Below, piece after piece: positions 1-8,691 of a stretch of 64,000 nt of DNA. The stretch comes from Microbacterium lacus (lineage in GTDB: Bacteria > Actinomycetota > Actinomycetes > Actinomycetales > Microbacteriaceae): assembly GCF_039531105.1 (NCBI RefSeq), contig NZ_BAAAPK010000001.1, positions 1,054,001 through 1,118,000 of the forward strand, written 5' to 3'. Position 1 is the first letter of the stretch; every line of letters begins with the position of its first letter. The position numbers and the translations under genes were made by a program. The notes beneath the pieces were generated by a model that saw only the letters and a program-made list of their open reading frames with translations, was not told where the DNA came from and searched no databases.

Positions 1-509
1 CGGATCGTGCCGCGTCCGGCCTCGAGGAGCCTTTCGACCGCACCCGGTTCGGGCGTGCGCAGGAGCGAGTCGTCGTGGGCGCCCTTGTGCGCGGGATCCA
101 GGAAGGGGCCCTCCAGGTGGGAGCCGAGGATGTCGGGGTCGGTCCGTGTGAGCTCGGCGACGACGGCGACTCTGGCCGCGAGGTGGTCCAGAGGCGCGGG
201 CACGAGGGAGATCACGGCGCGGGTGGTCCCGTGAGCGCGGTGAACGGCCCGCGCGGCGCGGATCGCTTCGGCACCGTCGTCGTACGACGCGCCGCCGCCG
301 CCATGCCCGTGCAGGTCGATGAATCCGGGGGTGAGGTAGACGCCGGCCGCTGCCGTGCCGTCGACGATCTCGTCGGCAGATGTCGCTCCCGCCCGCCACC
401 CGTCGCCCGTGCCGGTTCCCGTGACACGCCCGTCTTCGAACCGCACCCACGCGTCGGGCACGATGCGGCCGGCATCCACGAGCCGCACCCCGTGCACGAC
501 CGTGCTCAT
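1..509 (-). CDS. nagA: N-acetylglucosamine-6-phosphate deacetylase, N-terminal part (runs off the window)
   Basis: Removes the acetyl group of N-acetylglucosamine-6-phosphate in the cytoplasm, feeding amino sugars toward fructose-6-phosphate. About 169 codons are visible, starting at an ATG whose first bases overlap the stop of the upstream hexosaminidase gene (ATGA, 4 nt). The translation shows the metal-binding strand TPGFIDLHGHGG (His67, His69) and the HLEGPF motif with the metal ligand Glu133, both standard for NagA. The C-terminal half, including the later His and Asp ligands, lies beyond position 1. Being co-transcribed with a GH20 hexosaminidase supports a chitin or peptidoglycan sugar recycling role. 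The family call is firm; substrate preference is inferred. Confidence 0.9.
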   Translation of the reverse strand, partial: MSTVVHGVRLVDAGRIVPDAWVRFEDGRVTGTGTGDGWRAGATSADEIVDGTAAAGVYLTPGFIDLHGHGGGGASYDDGAEAIRAARAVHRAHGTTRAVISLVPAPLDHLAARVAVVAELTRTDPDILGSHLEGPFLDPAHKGAHDDSLLRTPEPGAVERLLEAGRGTI

Positions 510-2014
510 TCGCTGCGCCACGGGATCTCCACCGACGGGTGGTATGCGATCCCGAGGCCCGCCCACAGGGGCGCGAGCCCGCCCACGCGCACGCGGAACG
601 ACTCCCAGGAGCGCAGATCGCCCTCGCGCGGTGACCACGCCGCCTCCGCGGCGGCCGCGAGGCGGGGGAACGCCATGCGGTCGATGTCCTCGGGGGTGCG
701 GATCGTCTCGCTCCACAGCGGAGCCTCGACACCCAGGATGTCCTCCTCACCCACGCCGTCGATCACCTCGGCCGGATCCCACGAGTACGCGCGCTCGACG
801 CTCGTCGGCCCGTTCGCCCACGTGAGGCCGAGGGGGCTGTCCGCGGTCTCCTTCATGTCGAGGTACACCGCATCGGCGGGCGAGAGGATGAGTCCGGCGT
901 CGTTGCGGACGAACGTGCGGGCCTTCTCGTCCATGCCGTCCGTCGGGACGCGGAACCCCCAGTACTGCCCGACCGTGCTCGGATCGATGCCGGGCGCCGC
1001 TCCCGCCTCGTGCCAGGCGATCGGGGTCTTGCCGAGATCCGCGACGATCGCGGTCGCGCGCGCGATGAACGTCGCGAAGTCGTCCGGGGCCGTGCCGAGC
1101 GCCTCGTCCCCGCCGATGTGCAGATAGGGCCCCGGGGTCATCCCCGCGAGCTCGCCGAACACATCGGCGAGGAAGTCGTACGTCGCCTCGTCGTGGATCC
1201 GCAGCGAGGAGAACCCCACCGCCATGCCCGTGTAGGGCTCGCCGGTGACGGGTGCGGCGCCACCGTGGGACGCGACGATCTCGAGCACGTGCGGGGAGAG
1301 CACCGGTGCTTCGGTCAACTCGGGGTACGCGAGCGACACCGCGTGCGTGTGCCCGGGCACGTCGATCTCGGGCACGACGATCATGTGCCGCTCGGCCGCG
1401 TAATCGACGATGCGCCGGTAGTCGGCCTTGGAGTAGAAGCCTCCGGCGTCGCCTCCCACCGCGCTTCCCGACGCCTGCTCGGTGAGCTTCGGTCGCGAGT
1501 CCAGGTGGATGCGCCAGCCCTGGTCATCGCTCAGATGCAGGTGCAGGGCGTTGAACTTCAGGCTCGCTGCGCGATCGATGTAATCCCGCACGACGTCTAC
1601 GGGGAAGAAGTGCCGGGCGACGTCGAGCATCACCCCGCGGTATGCGAAACGCGGCGCGTCGGCGATCTCGACGGCCGGGATCGTGAATCCGGCGTCGTCA
1701 CGGGTGATCAGCTGACCGAGGGTCTGCACCGCATAGAAGAGGCCGGCGGCATCGGGCGCGGTGATGCGGGCGGATGCCGCGTCCACGGTGATCCGATACG
1801 ACTCGGCGGTGCCGCCCGGCTCGCGGCGCAGGTCGATCACCGCGGTGCCGCCTTCAGAACCGGCGGGTTCGACGCCCGTGCGGGCCGAGATGAGGGCGGT
1901 GAGTGCTGCGGCGGCATCCGTATCGCCGGTGATCCGCAGGTCCGCCGTGACGCGCAGGGCGGGGCTGTCGGAGGGGCGCAGCCCGAGCGGCAGCGGGACG
2001 AGCGGGAGCATCAT
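506..2014 (-). CDS. beta-N-acetylhexosaminidase, GH20 family
   Basis: Hydrolyses terminal N-acetylglucosamine residues from oligosaccharides by substrate-assisted catalysis. The 502-residue product has the GH20 N-terminal alpha/beta domain (about residues 20-130, RITAPDAAGLFYAVQTLGQL) and the catalytic barrel with HLHLSDDQGWR and the Asp-Glu pair in HIGGDEALG. No clear secretion signal is seen, suggesting a cytoplasmic enzyme acting on imported sugars. I chose ATG 2014 over an open extension 60 codons longer. A TAGGCT -10 box sits 7 nt upstream of this ATG with a GTGACG -35-like hexamer 17 nt before it, so the mRNA is probably leaderless. The extension would also cross the region facing the glyA riboswitch. 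It overlaps nagA by 4 nt and forms an operon with it. Confidence 0.88.
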   Translation of the reverse strand: MMLPLVPLPLGLRPSDSPALRVTADLRITGDTDAAAALTALISARTGVEPAGSEGGTAVIDLRREPGGTAESYRITVDAASARITAPDAAGLFYAVQTLGQLITRDDAGFTIPAVEIADAPRFAYRGVMLDVARHFFPVDVVRDYIDRAASLKFNALHLHLSDDQGWRIHLDSRPKLTEQASGSAVGGDAGGFYSKADYRRIVDYAAERHMIVVPEIDVPGHTHAVSLAYPELTEAPVLSPHVLEIVASHGGAAPVTGEPYTGMAVGFSSLRIHDEATYDFLADVFGELAGMTPGPYLHIGGDEALGTAPDDFATFIARATAIVADLGKTPIAWHEAGAAPGIDPSTVGQYWGFRVPTDGMDEKARTFVRNDAGLILSPADAVYLDMKETADSPLGLTWANGPTSVERAYSWDPAEVIDGVGEEDILGVEAPLWSETIRTPEDIDRMAFPRLAAAAEAAWSPREGDLRSWESFRVRVGGLAPLWAGLGIAYHPSVEIPWRSE

Positions 2015-2084
2015 GTAAAGGAGCCTAACAAAATAGGTCCGCGACGTCACGGGCGTCTTGTCGGGCGTGCGATCGGATATGCTC

Positions 2085-2165
2085 GTCGTGTCGCGACTGG
2101 CGTTGAGGTGGGTCACCACCGGGGAGCGACCGACACGGCACTCGACCGTACGCCTGGGTCGATGC
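2085..2165 (+). promoter_or_regulatory. ZTP (pfl) riboswitch upstream of glyA-folD
   Basis: The leader shows the conserved blocks of the pfl/ZTP aptamer in order: CGACTGGCG (about 2094-2102), a GGTGG/CCACC hairpin followed by GGGGAGCG (about 2107-2128), and the downstream GTACGCCTGGG block (2148-2158) that forms the pseudoknot side. ZTP riboswitches sense the purine precursor ZMP/ZTP, which builds up when 10-formyl-THF is short, and turn on one-carbon genes; glyA and folD are classic targets. A TATGCT -10-like box at 2078-2083 would place the transcription start just before the aptamer. No U-rich intrinsic terminator is obvious before the glyA ribosome site, so control may be translational. 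Confidence 0.88.
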
Positions 2166-2205
2166 GGAACGTTCCCCTTCCTAGCCGTCGTCAAAGGAGC
2201 ACGCC

Positions 2206-3480
2206 ATGACCGACCAGTACTTCACCGCGCCGCTGAGCGAGGTCGACCCCGAGATCGCGCAGGTCCTCGACCGCGAGCTGCAGCGTCAGCGCGGCTACCT
2301 CGAGATGATCGCGTCCGAGAATTTCGTCCCCGTCTCGGTGCTGCAGTCGCAGGGCTCGGTCCTGACGAACAAGTACGCCGAGGGCTACCCGGGGCGCCGG
2401 TACTACGGCGGCTGCGAAGAGGTCGACGTCGCCGAGGAGCTCGCGATCGAGCGCGCCAAGTCGCTGTTCGGCGCCGAGTTCGCGAACGTCCAGCCGCACT
2501 CGGGTGCGACGGCCAACGCCGCCGTGCTGCACGCGATCGCCCGGCCGGGGGACACTCTGCTCGGTCTGGCCCTGGACCAGGGCGGTCACCTCACGCACGG
2601 CATGAAGATCAACTTCTCCGGTCGGCTGTACGACATCGTCGCGTACGGGGTCGACCCCGAGACGTCCGTCATCGACATGGACGAAGTGCGCCGGCTCGCG
2701 CTCGAGCACAAGCCGAAGGTCATCATCGCCGGGTGGTCGGCGTACCCGCGGCAGCTCGACTTCGCCGCGTTCCGTGCGATCGCCGACGAGGTGGGCGCGT
2801 ACCTCTGGGTCGACATGGCGCACTTCGCCGGTCTCGTCGCCGGTGGCGTGCACCCGAGCCCTGTGCCGCACGCGCACGTGGTCTCCTCGACGGTGCACAA
2901 GACGATCGGCGGCCCCCGATCGGGCATCATCCTGACCAATGACGCCGATCTGGCGAAGAAGCTCAACACCGCCGTCTTCCCGGGTCAGCAGGGTGGCCCG
3001 CTCATGCACGTGATCGCCGCGAAGGCGACGGCGTTCAAGCTCGCCGCCACGCCGGAGTTCCGCGAGCGTCAGGAGCGGACGCTGCGCGGCGCGAAGATCC
3101 TCGCCGATCGCCTCATGCAGCCCGACGTCGCCGCCGCCGGCATCGCCGTGCGCTCGGGCGGCACCGATGTGCACCTCGTCCTCGTCGACCTCCGCGACGC
3201 CGCGATCGACGGCAAGCAGGCCGAAGACCTTCTGCACGACATCCACATCACGGTGAACCGCAACGCCGTCCCGAACGACCCGCGTCCGCCCATGGTGACG
3301 TCGGGTCTGCGGATCGGCACGCCGGCGCTCGCGACCCGTGGCTTCGGCGACGCGGAGTTCACCGAGGTGGCCGACGTGATCGCGCTCGCTCTGCTGCCGG
3401 ATGCCGACACCGAGGCGCTGCGCGCGCGCGTCGCCGCGCTGACCGCTGCCTTCCCGCTGTACCCCGGCCTCGAGCAGTAG
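2206..3480 (+). CDS. glyA: serine hydroxymethyltransferase
   Basis: A PLP enzyme converting serine and THF to glycine and 5,10-methylene-THF. The 424 residues match the normal family length. Visible signatures are the N-terminal MIASENFVP, the [15 protein letters not shown] loop, the HLTHG segment, and the PLP-lysine motif [16 protein letters not shown]. It starts at ATG 2206 behind a strong AAAGGAG site and follows the ZTP riboswitch, so it is likely induced when formyl-THF is scarce. folD follows after 3 nt, making a two-gene one-carbon operon. Confidence 0.97.
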   Translation: MTDQYFTAPLSEVDPEIAQVLDRELQRQRGYLEMIASENFVPVSVLQSQGSVLTNKYAEGYPGRRYYGGCEEVDVAEELAIERAKSLFGAEFANVQPHSGATANAAVLHAIARPGDTLLGLALDQGGHLTHGMKINFSGRLYDIVAYGVDPETSVIDMDEVRRLALEHKPKVIIAGWSAYPRQLDFAAFRAIADEVGAYLWVDMAHFAGLVAGGVHPSPVPHAHVVSSTVHKTIGGPRSGIILTNDADLAKKLNTAVFPGQQGGPLMHVIAAKATAFKLAATPEFRERQERTLRGAKILADRLMQPDVAAAGIAVRSGGTDVHLVLVDLRDAAIDGKQAEDLLHDIHITVNRNAVPNDPRPPMVTSGLRIGTPALATRGFGDAEFTEVADVIALALLPDADTEALRARVAALTAAFPLYPGLEQ

Positions 3481-3483
3481 ACC

Positions 3484-4365
3484 GTGACCGCACTCACCCT
3501 CGACGGTCGCGCAGCGGCGGCCGAGATCGCCGAAGAGCTGCGCGCGCGCGTGGCCGCGTTGAAGGAGCGCGGTGTCGTCCCGGGCATCGCCACGGTGCTG
3601 GTCGGGGCGGATCCCGCCTCGCAGCTGTACGTCGGGATGAAGCACCGGCAGTCCGAGGCGATCGGGATGAACTCGATCCAGCGCGAACTGCCCGCCGACG
3701 CCACGCAGGCCGAGGTCGAGGCGCTCATCGACGAGTTGAACGCCGACCCCGCGTGTCACGGGTACATCGTCCAGCTGCCGTTGCCGAAGCATCTCGACAC
3801 CGACGCGGTGCTCGAACGCATCGATCCGGCGAAGGATGCCGACGGTCTGCATCCGACGAACCTCGGCCGGCTCGTCCTCAACGTGAACACCCCGATCACC
3901 TCGCCGCTGCCGTGCACGCCCCGCGGCGTGATCGAGCTGCTCGTGCGCAACGGCTACGACCTCGCGGGCAAGGACGTGGTGGTCGTGGGACGCGGCGTCA
4001 CGATCGGTCGATCGATCGGGCTGCTGCTCACCCGCCGCGAGTACAACGCCACCGTGACGCTCACACATACCGGCACCGTCGATCTCGGCCGGCACCTGCG
4101 TCAGGCCGACGTGATCGTCGCCGCAGCCGGCGTCAAGCACATCGTTCGCGCGGAGGACGTGAAGCCCGGTGCCGCGGTGCTGGATGTCGGTGTGACGCGC
4201 GAGGTCGACCCGGCGACCGGCAAGAGCAAGGTGTACGGCGACGTGCACGCCGATGTCGCCGAGGTCGCGGGGTGGCTCTCACCGAATCCGGGTGGGGTCG
4301 GTCCGATGACGGTCGCACTCCTCATGACCAACGTGGTGGAGGCCGCCGAGCGCTCGCTCGACTGA
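3484..4365 (+). CDS. folD: bifunctional methylenetetrahydrofolate dehydrogenase / methenyltetrahydrofolate cyclohydrolase
   Basis: Oxidises 5,10-methylene-THF to methenyl-THF with NADP and hydrolyses it to 10-formyl-THF. The 293-residue product carries [14 protein letters not shown] (with the cyclohydrolase/dehydrogenase Lys and Tyr), [17 protein letters not shown], the cofactor-binding [17 protein letters not shown] and the C-terminal [14 protein letters not shown]. It starts with GTG 3 nt after glyA and shares its riboswitch-controlled transcript. Typical folD has GRSxIVGKP in the cofactor loop; here it reads [11 protein letters not shown], a common actinobacterial variant. Confidence 0.96.
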   Translation: MTALTLDGRAAAAEIAEELRARVAALKERGVVPGIATVLVGADPASQLYVGMKHRQSEAIGMNSIQRELPADATQAEVEALIDELNADPACHGYIVQLPLPKHLDTDAVLERIDPAKDADGLHPTNLGRLVLNVNTPITSPLPCTPRGVIELLVRNGYDLAGKDVVVVGRGVTIGRSIGLLLTRREYNATVTLTHTGTVDLGRHLRQADVIVAAAGVKHIVRAEDVKPGAAVLDVGVTREVDPATGKSKVYGDVHADVAEVAGWLSPNPGGVGPMTVALLMTNVVEAAERSLD

Positions 4366-4390
4366 CCGCTCGCTTCCCGAGCGCTCGCTT

Positions 4391-4546
4391 CCCGCCGAGG
4401 TGGTGGCCCTTCCGCCGAGGTGGTGGCCCTTCCGCCGAAGTGGCGGGCACCATTTCGGCGGAAACGCACCATCTCGGCGGAGAACGCACCGTCTCGGCGG
4501 AGAACGCACCGTCTCGGCGCGAAACCCCACCGTCTCGGCGGGAATC
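4391..4546. repeat. array of about 19-20 bp repeats, 3 forward then 5 inverted copies, between convergent genes
   Basis: Between the stops of folD (+) and the ABC ATPase gene (-) there are three copies reading CCGCCGAGGTGG or close variants (4391 to about 4433), followed by five copies of the reverse complement form, CACC(A/G)TCTCGGCGG (about 4449-4546), spaced about 19-20 nt apart. Forward and inverted copies can pair, giving a cluster of alternative hairpins on either transcript, consistent with a bidirectional terminator. The same array design recurs at 28771-28880. The two copies of CGCTCGCTTCCC just before it (about 4368-4394) are another small duplication. Confidence 0.75.
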
Positions 4547-4561
4547 TGAGCGGGGACCGGG

Positions 4562-5296
4562 TCAGGCGCGGAAGCGCGTCAGGAATTCCTGCGTCCGAGC
4601 CTCGCGCGGGTTGCCGAACACCTCGGCCGGCGGGCCCTGCTCGAGGATTCGTCCTTCGTCCAGGAACACGACGCGGTGAGCCACGTCGCGCGCGAACGCC
4701 ATCTCGTGCGTCGCCATCAGGATCGTGGTGCCGTCCTGCGCGAGTTCGCGGACGAGCTCCAGCACTTCGCCGACGAGCTCGGGGTCCAGAGCCGACGTGA
4801 TCTCGTCCAGCAGCAGGATCTCGGGGTCCGTCGCGATCGCCCGCACGATCGCCGCGCGCTGCTGCTGTCCACCCGAAAGCCGGTCGGGGTGATCCCGCGC
4901 CTTCTCGCCCAACCCCACGCGCTCGAGCAGCGCGAGCGCCCTGGTCTCGGCATCCTTCCGCGCTTCGCGGTGCACCACGCGCGACGCGAGCGTCACGTTG
5001 TCGAGCACCGACATGTGCGGGAACAGGTTGTAGCTCTGGAACACGACGCCGAAGCGCGCGCGCACGCGGTTCGCGTCAACCCGGGGGTCGGAGATGTCCT
5101 CGTCGCCGAGCGTGATCCGCCCGTCATCGATCGGCTCGAGCAGGCTCAGGCACCGCAGGAGCGTGGACTTGCCCGATCCGCTCGCACCGATCACCGCGAC
5201 GACCTCGTGCGCGGCGAGGTCCACCGAGACCCCGCGCAGCACATCGCGCTCGCCGAAGGACTTCCAGAGGTCTTCGGCACGCAGCAGCGCGGTCAC
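4562..5296 (-). CDS. polar amino-acid ABC importer, ATP-binding protein
   Basis: The cytoplasmic ATPase of a glutamine/arginine-type (GlnQ/HisP) importer. The 244 residues contain Walker A GASGSGKST, the Q-loop VVFQSYNLFPHMSV typical of this amino-acid subfamily, the signature LSGGQQQR and Walker B LLLDEITSALDPE, in which the usual DEPT is DEIT. The switch His is in MATHEMAF. Its start overlaps the permease stop by 4 nt and it is the last gene of a leftward operon of binding protein, permease and ATPase. The 3' end faces folD across the repeat array. Confidence 0.93.
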   Translation of the reverse strand: MTALLRAEDLWKSFGERDVLRGVSVDLAAHEVVAVIGASGSGKSTLLRCLSLLEPIDDGRITLGDEDISDPRVDANRVRARFGVVFQSYNLFPHMSVLDNVTLASRVVHREARKDAETRALALLERVGLGEKARDHPDRLSGGQQQRAAIVRAIATDPEILLLDEITSALDPELVGEVLELVRELAQDGTTILMATHEMAFARDVAHRVVFLDEGRILEQGPPAEVFGNPREARTQEFLTRFRA

Positions 5297-6153
5297 AGGA
5301 TCGCTCCGGTCTGCTCACGCCGCCGCAGCCGCGCGGCGTACCAGTCGGTGAGGCGGATCGTGGGGATCGCGAGAAGCACGAACAGGATGCCGGCCACGAG
5401 GTACGGCGTGAAGTTGTAGGTCTGCGAGGCTTCGATCTTGGCCGCGAGCACGGCGTCGGCGATGCCGAGGATCGAGATGAGCCCCACGTCCTTCTGCATC
5501 GCGACGAAATCGTTCATCAGGGGCGGGGTGATCTTGCGCAGCGCCTGGGGGAGGACCACCCGGCGGAGCGTCTGGGTGTAGCCGAGGCCGAGCGCCCGCG
5601 CCGCGAGCCGCTGAGACGGGTGCACGGCTTCGATGCCCGCGCGGATCACCTCGGCCACGTATGCCGAGTACGTGAGCGTCACGGCCAGGGTGCCGAGCAG
5701 GATCAGCGGGATCCGCGTGTTGGTCAGGGTCGGGATGCCGAATCCGACGACATACAGGACGATGATGAACGGCAGTCCGCGGAAGATGTCGGTGTACGCC
5801 GCCGCGATCGCGCGCAGCGGCAGGAACACCGGACCCGGGAGCGTGCGCAGCACCGCGATCAGCAGCGCGACGATCGACACGGTGATCAGCGACAGCCCGA
5901 GCACCTGGAGGTTCACGAGGAACCCCTCCCAGACCCGCGGGAGCGATTCCCACGCGATCGTCGGGTTGAAGAACGCCTGCTGGACGGCGGCCCACCCCGG
6001 TGTCTGGATGACTGTGACCCACACGATGACCGCGAACGCGATCGTCGAGGCGACCGCGATCAGCACCGAGCGCTGCGACTGGCGCGCGCGGAAGGCCCGG
6101 CGTTCGAGCTCGAGCGCGCTCGGGGTGTGGGAGGTCACGGCACGACGGTACAC
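5293..6153 (-). CDS. polar amino-acid ABC importer, permease (HisM/GlnP family)
   Basis: Inner-membrane permease of the adjacent importer. About 286 residues with an N-terminal membrane segment near residue 25-50, then the binding-protein-dependent transport domain (about 85-275) with roughly five membrane helices. The ATPase-contacting EAA loop appears as EVIRAGIEAVHPSQRLAARALG. Neither the ATG at 6153 nor the in-frame GTG at 6138 has a good ribosome site, so the start is uncertain by 5 codons. It overlaps the ATPase gene by 4 nt and lies 37 nt after the binding-protein gene. Confidence 0.9.
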   Translation of the reverse strand: MYRRAVTSHTPSALELERRAFRARQSQRSVLIAVASTIAFAVIVWVTVIQTPGWAAVQQAFFNPTIAWESLPRVWEGFLVNLQVLGLSLITVSIVALLIAVLRTLPGPVFLPLRAIAAAYTDIFRGLPFIIVLYVVGFGIPTLTNTRIPLILLGTLAVTLTYSAYVAEVIRAGIEAVHPSQRLAARALGLGYTQTLRRVVLPQALRKITPPLMNDFVAMQKDVGLISILGIADAVLAAKIEASQTYNFTPYLVAGILFVLLAIPTIRLTDWYAARLRRREQTGAIL

Positions 6154-6190
6154 GCCGCGGCGCGCACCGGACTCACGGGAGCCCCGGGCC

Positions 6191-7045
6191 TCACTGCAGC
6201 AGCGTGACGCCCTGGCCTGCGCCCAGCCACTCGTCGGTGATCTCGGCGAGCGTCCCGTTGTCGCGGAGGGTGTCGATCGCTGCCGAGACGCGCTCCGTGA
6301 GCGGCGAGTCCTTCGCCAGCACGACTCCCCATTCGTCGGCGACCCCGCCCGCGGGCAGTTCGCCCACGATGTAGGAGTTGTCGATGTAGAGCGCGGTCGC
6401 GAGGTACGCGGTCGGCAGGTCGATCACGAACGCGTCGAACTGCCCGGCGTTGAAAGCGGCGACGGCATCCTCGTTCGAGGCGTACAGAAGCGGGTCCACG
6501 TCCGGCTGGATGACCTCCTCGATCGTCTGCGCGCTCGTGGAGCCCGCCATCGCACCGAGGGTGAGGCCCTTGAGCCCGTCGATCGTGTCCACGCCGTCGG
6601 CCGCGCCGCCGTTGATCGCGACGACCGCCTGGCTGGCCGAGTAGTAGGGCGAGGAGAAGTCGACCGCCTGCTTGCGCTCGTCGGTGATCGTGTACTGCTG
6701 GATGTTGAAGTCGAAGTTCTTCGGTCCCGGCGCGATCGCGGCCTCGAAGCTCGTGCGCACCCACTCGACGTCTTCGGGCGCGAAGCCGAGCTCATCGGCG
6801 ATCGCGTACGCGATCGCCGCTTCGAAACCCTCCCCGGAGGCGGGGTCGTCGTTCACAACGTAGGGCTCGTACGCGATGTCTCCGGTGGCGATCGTGAGCT
6901 TGCCGGGGGTGATGTACCCCTCGTCGGCCGACGCCGTGGTCTCCTCGCCCGACGGCGTACCACTCGCGGCGCAGCCGGTGAGGGCGAGGGCGGTGAGGGC
7001 GATGCCGGCCAGGGCGGCTCGCAGGGACGTGTGACGACGCGACAT
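6191..7045 (-). CDS. amino-acid ABC importer, extracellular substrate-binding lipoprotein
   Basis: The solute-binding component anchored outside the membrane. The 284 residues begin with a lipoprotein signal peptide ending in the lipobox LTGC (Cys about residue 25), followed by a Ser/Thr/Glu-rich linker and an SBP_bac_3 domain (LTIATGDIAYEPYVV, GFEAAIAYAIADELG, WVRTSFEAAIAP, VDFSSPYY). The ligand is probably a polar amino acid, not predictable further from sequence alone. It starts at ATG 7045 with a GGAGG site 6 nt upstream and is the first gene of the importer operon. Confidence 0.92.
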   Translation of the reverse strand: MSRRHTSLRAALAGIALTALALTGCAASGTPSGEETTASADEGYITPGKLTIATGDIAYEPYVVNDDPASGEGFEAAIAYAIADELGFAPEDVEWVRTSFEAAIAPGPKNFDFNIQQYTITDERKQAVDFSSPYYSASQAVVAINGGAADGVDTIDGLKGLTLGAMAGSTSAQTIEEVIQPDVDPLLYASNEDAVAAFNAGQFDAFVIDLPTAYLATALYIDNSYIVGELPAGGVADEWGVVLAKDSPLTERVSAAIDTLRDNGTLAEITDEWLGAGQGVTLLQ

Positions 7046-7198
7046 GGGTGCCTCCGGAGTTCGGGATGCGGCGCGCTCGTGCTGTCGGCGCGGCCGCAGC
7101 TTCCATCATGACCGGCGTCACGCGCGCGGGCCGCGTCCTGAGTCGCTCTGTTACGAGTTCTTCACATCCGGATGCCGCAACCGCCGCGCCGGGCCTGC

Positions 7199-7762
7199 TC
7201 AGCTCTTGCCGAGCTCGTCCAGCATGCGCCGCTGCTCCTCAGTCAGGCCGTCGTGCAGTTCACTCCGCGCGGCTGCGGACTCGCTCGCGCTGAGCGAGCC
7301 CGTGGCGGATGCCGAACCCGCGGCATCCGATTGCCCCGGCTTGCCGGTCGCGCGGTCGTAGAGCGCGCCCGCGTGGGCTTCGACCCGGTCATCGACCGCG
7401 TCGTAGATCGCCCATCCGATCAGGATGATGATCGGCGGCAGCACGTAGCCCCAGAACCAGCCGCCGACGCTCACGCTGGACAGCAGCACCGTGATCACCC
7501 AGACGATCAGCGCGACGAGGAACACCAGGACGCCCTGTACGACCTTCTCGCCGATCTTCGTGCGCTGGCCGGCCGAGCGCGACGCCATCTTCTGGAACAG
7601 GCCGTGGATGAGAGGCTTGATCCAGATCGTCAGTGCGGTGAGGATCACACCGGCCCAGAGCGCCGCCCAGCCGACGCGCGCCGGGGTGAACCAGCCGATG
7701 ATCAGCAGCACGAGCACGGTGAAGACCAGAAGCGACAGGAACCGGACGACCCACTTCTTCAT
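7199..7762 (-). CDS. hypothetical four-helix membrane protein
   Basis: The 187-residue product starting MKKWVVRFLSLLVF has four hydrophobic segments (about residues 5-25, 30-50, 75-95 and 105-125) and a charged, Ser/Ala-rich cytoplasmic tail ending in an EEQRRMLDELG helix, a tail seen on small actinobacterial membrane proteins of unknown role. I chose ATG 7762; a longer reading adds ten non-hydrophobic residues. A CAACGT box 7 nt upstream could be a leaderless -10. It stands alone between the importer and the transglutaminase gene, all on the same strand. Confidence 0.7.
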   Translation of the reverse strand: MKKWVVRFLSLLVFTVLVLLIIGWFTPARVGWAALWAGVILTALTIWIKPLIHGLFQKMASRSAGQRTKIGEKVVQGVLVFLVALIVWVITVLLSSVSVGGWFWGYVLPPIIILIGWAIYDAVDDRVEAHAGALYDRATGKPGQSDAAGSASATGSLSASESAAARSELHDGLTEEQRRMLDELGKS

Positions 7763-7807
7763 GCCCGCTACGTTGCCACGCGCGCGCGGCACGCGCCACC
7801 GCGGAGG

Positions 7808-8605
7808 TCAGTGCATCCGGACGAGCTGGTCCAGATCGTCGCCCGGGAGCTGGTCGACCACAGCGGTGACCTGCATGTCGACCAGGGTGATCCGACCCGA
7901 GACCGTCGTCAGGAACGCCGAGTCGGCGGCATCCCGGCCCGTCGCGATGCGCACGAGCGTGGACCGCGGGGCGAGCGTGGTCGCATCCACGACGCACCAC
8001 GCCCCCTCCACCCACGCCTCGGCGACCGCGTGGAAATCCATCGGCGACAGACCGGGCGCGTAGACCGAGACCAGCCGCGCGGGGACGTTCAGCGCGCGCA
8101 GGAGCGCCACGGTCAGGTGCGCGTAGTCGCGGCACACGCCCTGACGGGCGAGCAGGGTGCGGATCGCGCCGTCGGTCGGAAGGCTCGAGCCGCTCACGTA
8201 CGACAGGTGCGTGCCGACCCAGGACGAGACGGCGGCCAGAAGCTCGGCGGGGTCGGTGATCGTCCCGAACTCGGCGAACGCGGTCGGACCCAGCGCGTCG
8301 GACTCGGCGTAGCGGCTCGGCCGACGGTAGACGATGAGATCGGTCGCGTTCGCGACGGTGCCCGCCGCCTCGCCCTCGATCGACGCGTCGTACGAGGCGA
8401 CCAGGCGGCCGACAGGGGAGGTCACGGTGTGCAGGCGCGTGCCGTGGGCGTCCGGGATCTGCTCGAAAGTGAGCGGCTCCCCGTCGAGCGTGAAGGAGAC
8501 GTGCTCGGTCGTCGGCGTGTGGTGCCCGCTCACCGCCATCGAGAACACGAGTTCGGCGGGCTCGGTGACATCCAGCTCGATGCGGGCGGCGACGTCTCTC
8601 TTCAT
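7808..8605 (-). CDS. transglutaminase-like domain protein
   Basis: The 265-residue product has an N-terminal beta-sandwich region (residues 1-110) and a transglutaminase/cysteine-protease-like domain with a visible Cys-His-Asp triad: ARQGVCRDYAH (Cys158), then HAVAEAWVEG and WCVVDAT. This arrangement is typical of bacterial transglutaminase-superfamily proteins, many of which act as peptidases or amidases; the substrate here is unknown. A CACCCT -10-like box lies 6 nt before ATG 8605 and no Shine-Dalgarno is seen, suggesting a leaderless mRNA. No signal peptide is apparent. It is separated from the hpa operon by 86 nt and is probably independent. Confidence 0.85.
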   Translation of the reverse strand: MKRDVAARIELDVTEPAELVFSMAVSGHHTPTTEHVSFTLDGEPLTFEQIPDAHGTRLHTVTSPVGRLVASYDASIEGEAAGTVANATDLIVYRRPSRYAESDALGPTAFAEFGTITDPAELLAAVSSWVGTHLSYVSGSSLPTDGAIRTLLARQGVCRDYAHLTVALLRALNVPARLVSVYAPGLSPMDFHAVAEAWVEGAWCVVDATTLAPRSTLVRIATGRDAADSAFLTTVSGRITLVDMQVTAVVDQLPGDDLDQLVRMH

Positions 8606-8691
8606 GACCCCAGGGTGGCACGCTCCGATGTCCGGCGCATTTCCGGACGCGGGCTTGACAGTGACGTGTGCCGCGCGAAAGCGGCGTGCGC

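Noticed and set aside
2015..2194. N-terminal extension of the hexosaminidase by 60 residues
   Set aside because: No ribosome site or conserved sequence; a -10 box and spacing fit the ATG at 2014, and the extension faces the riboswitch region.
2191..4248. Minus-strand frame over glyA and folD
   Set aside because: Antisense to both enzymes, with no domain signature.
4391..4546. CRISPR-like array
   Set aside because: Units change orientation, spacers are only a few bases, and no cas genes are near.
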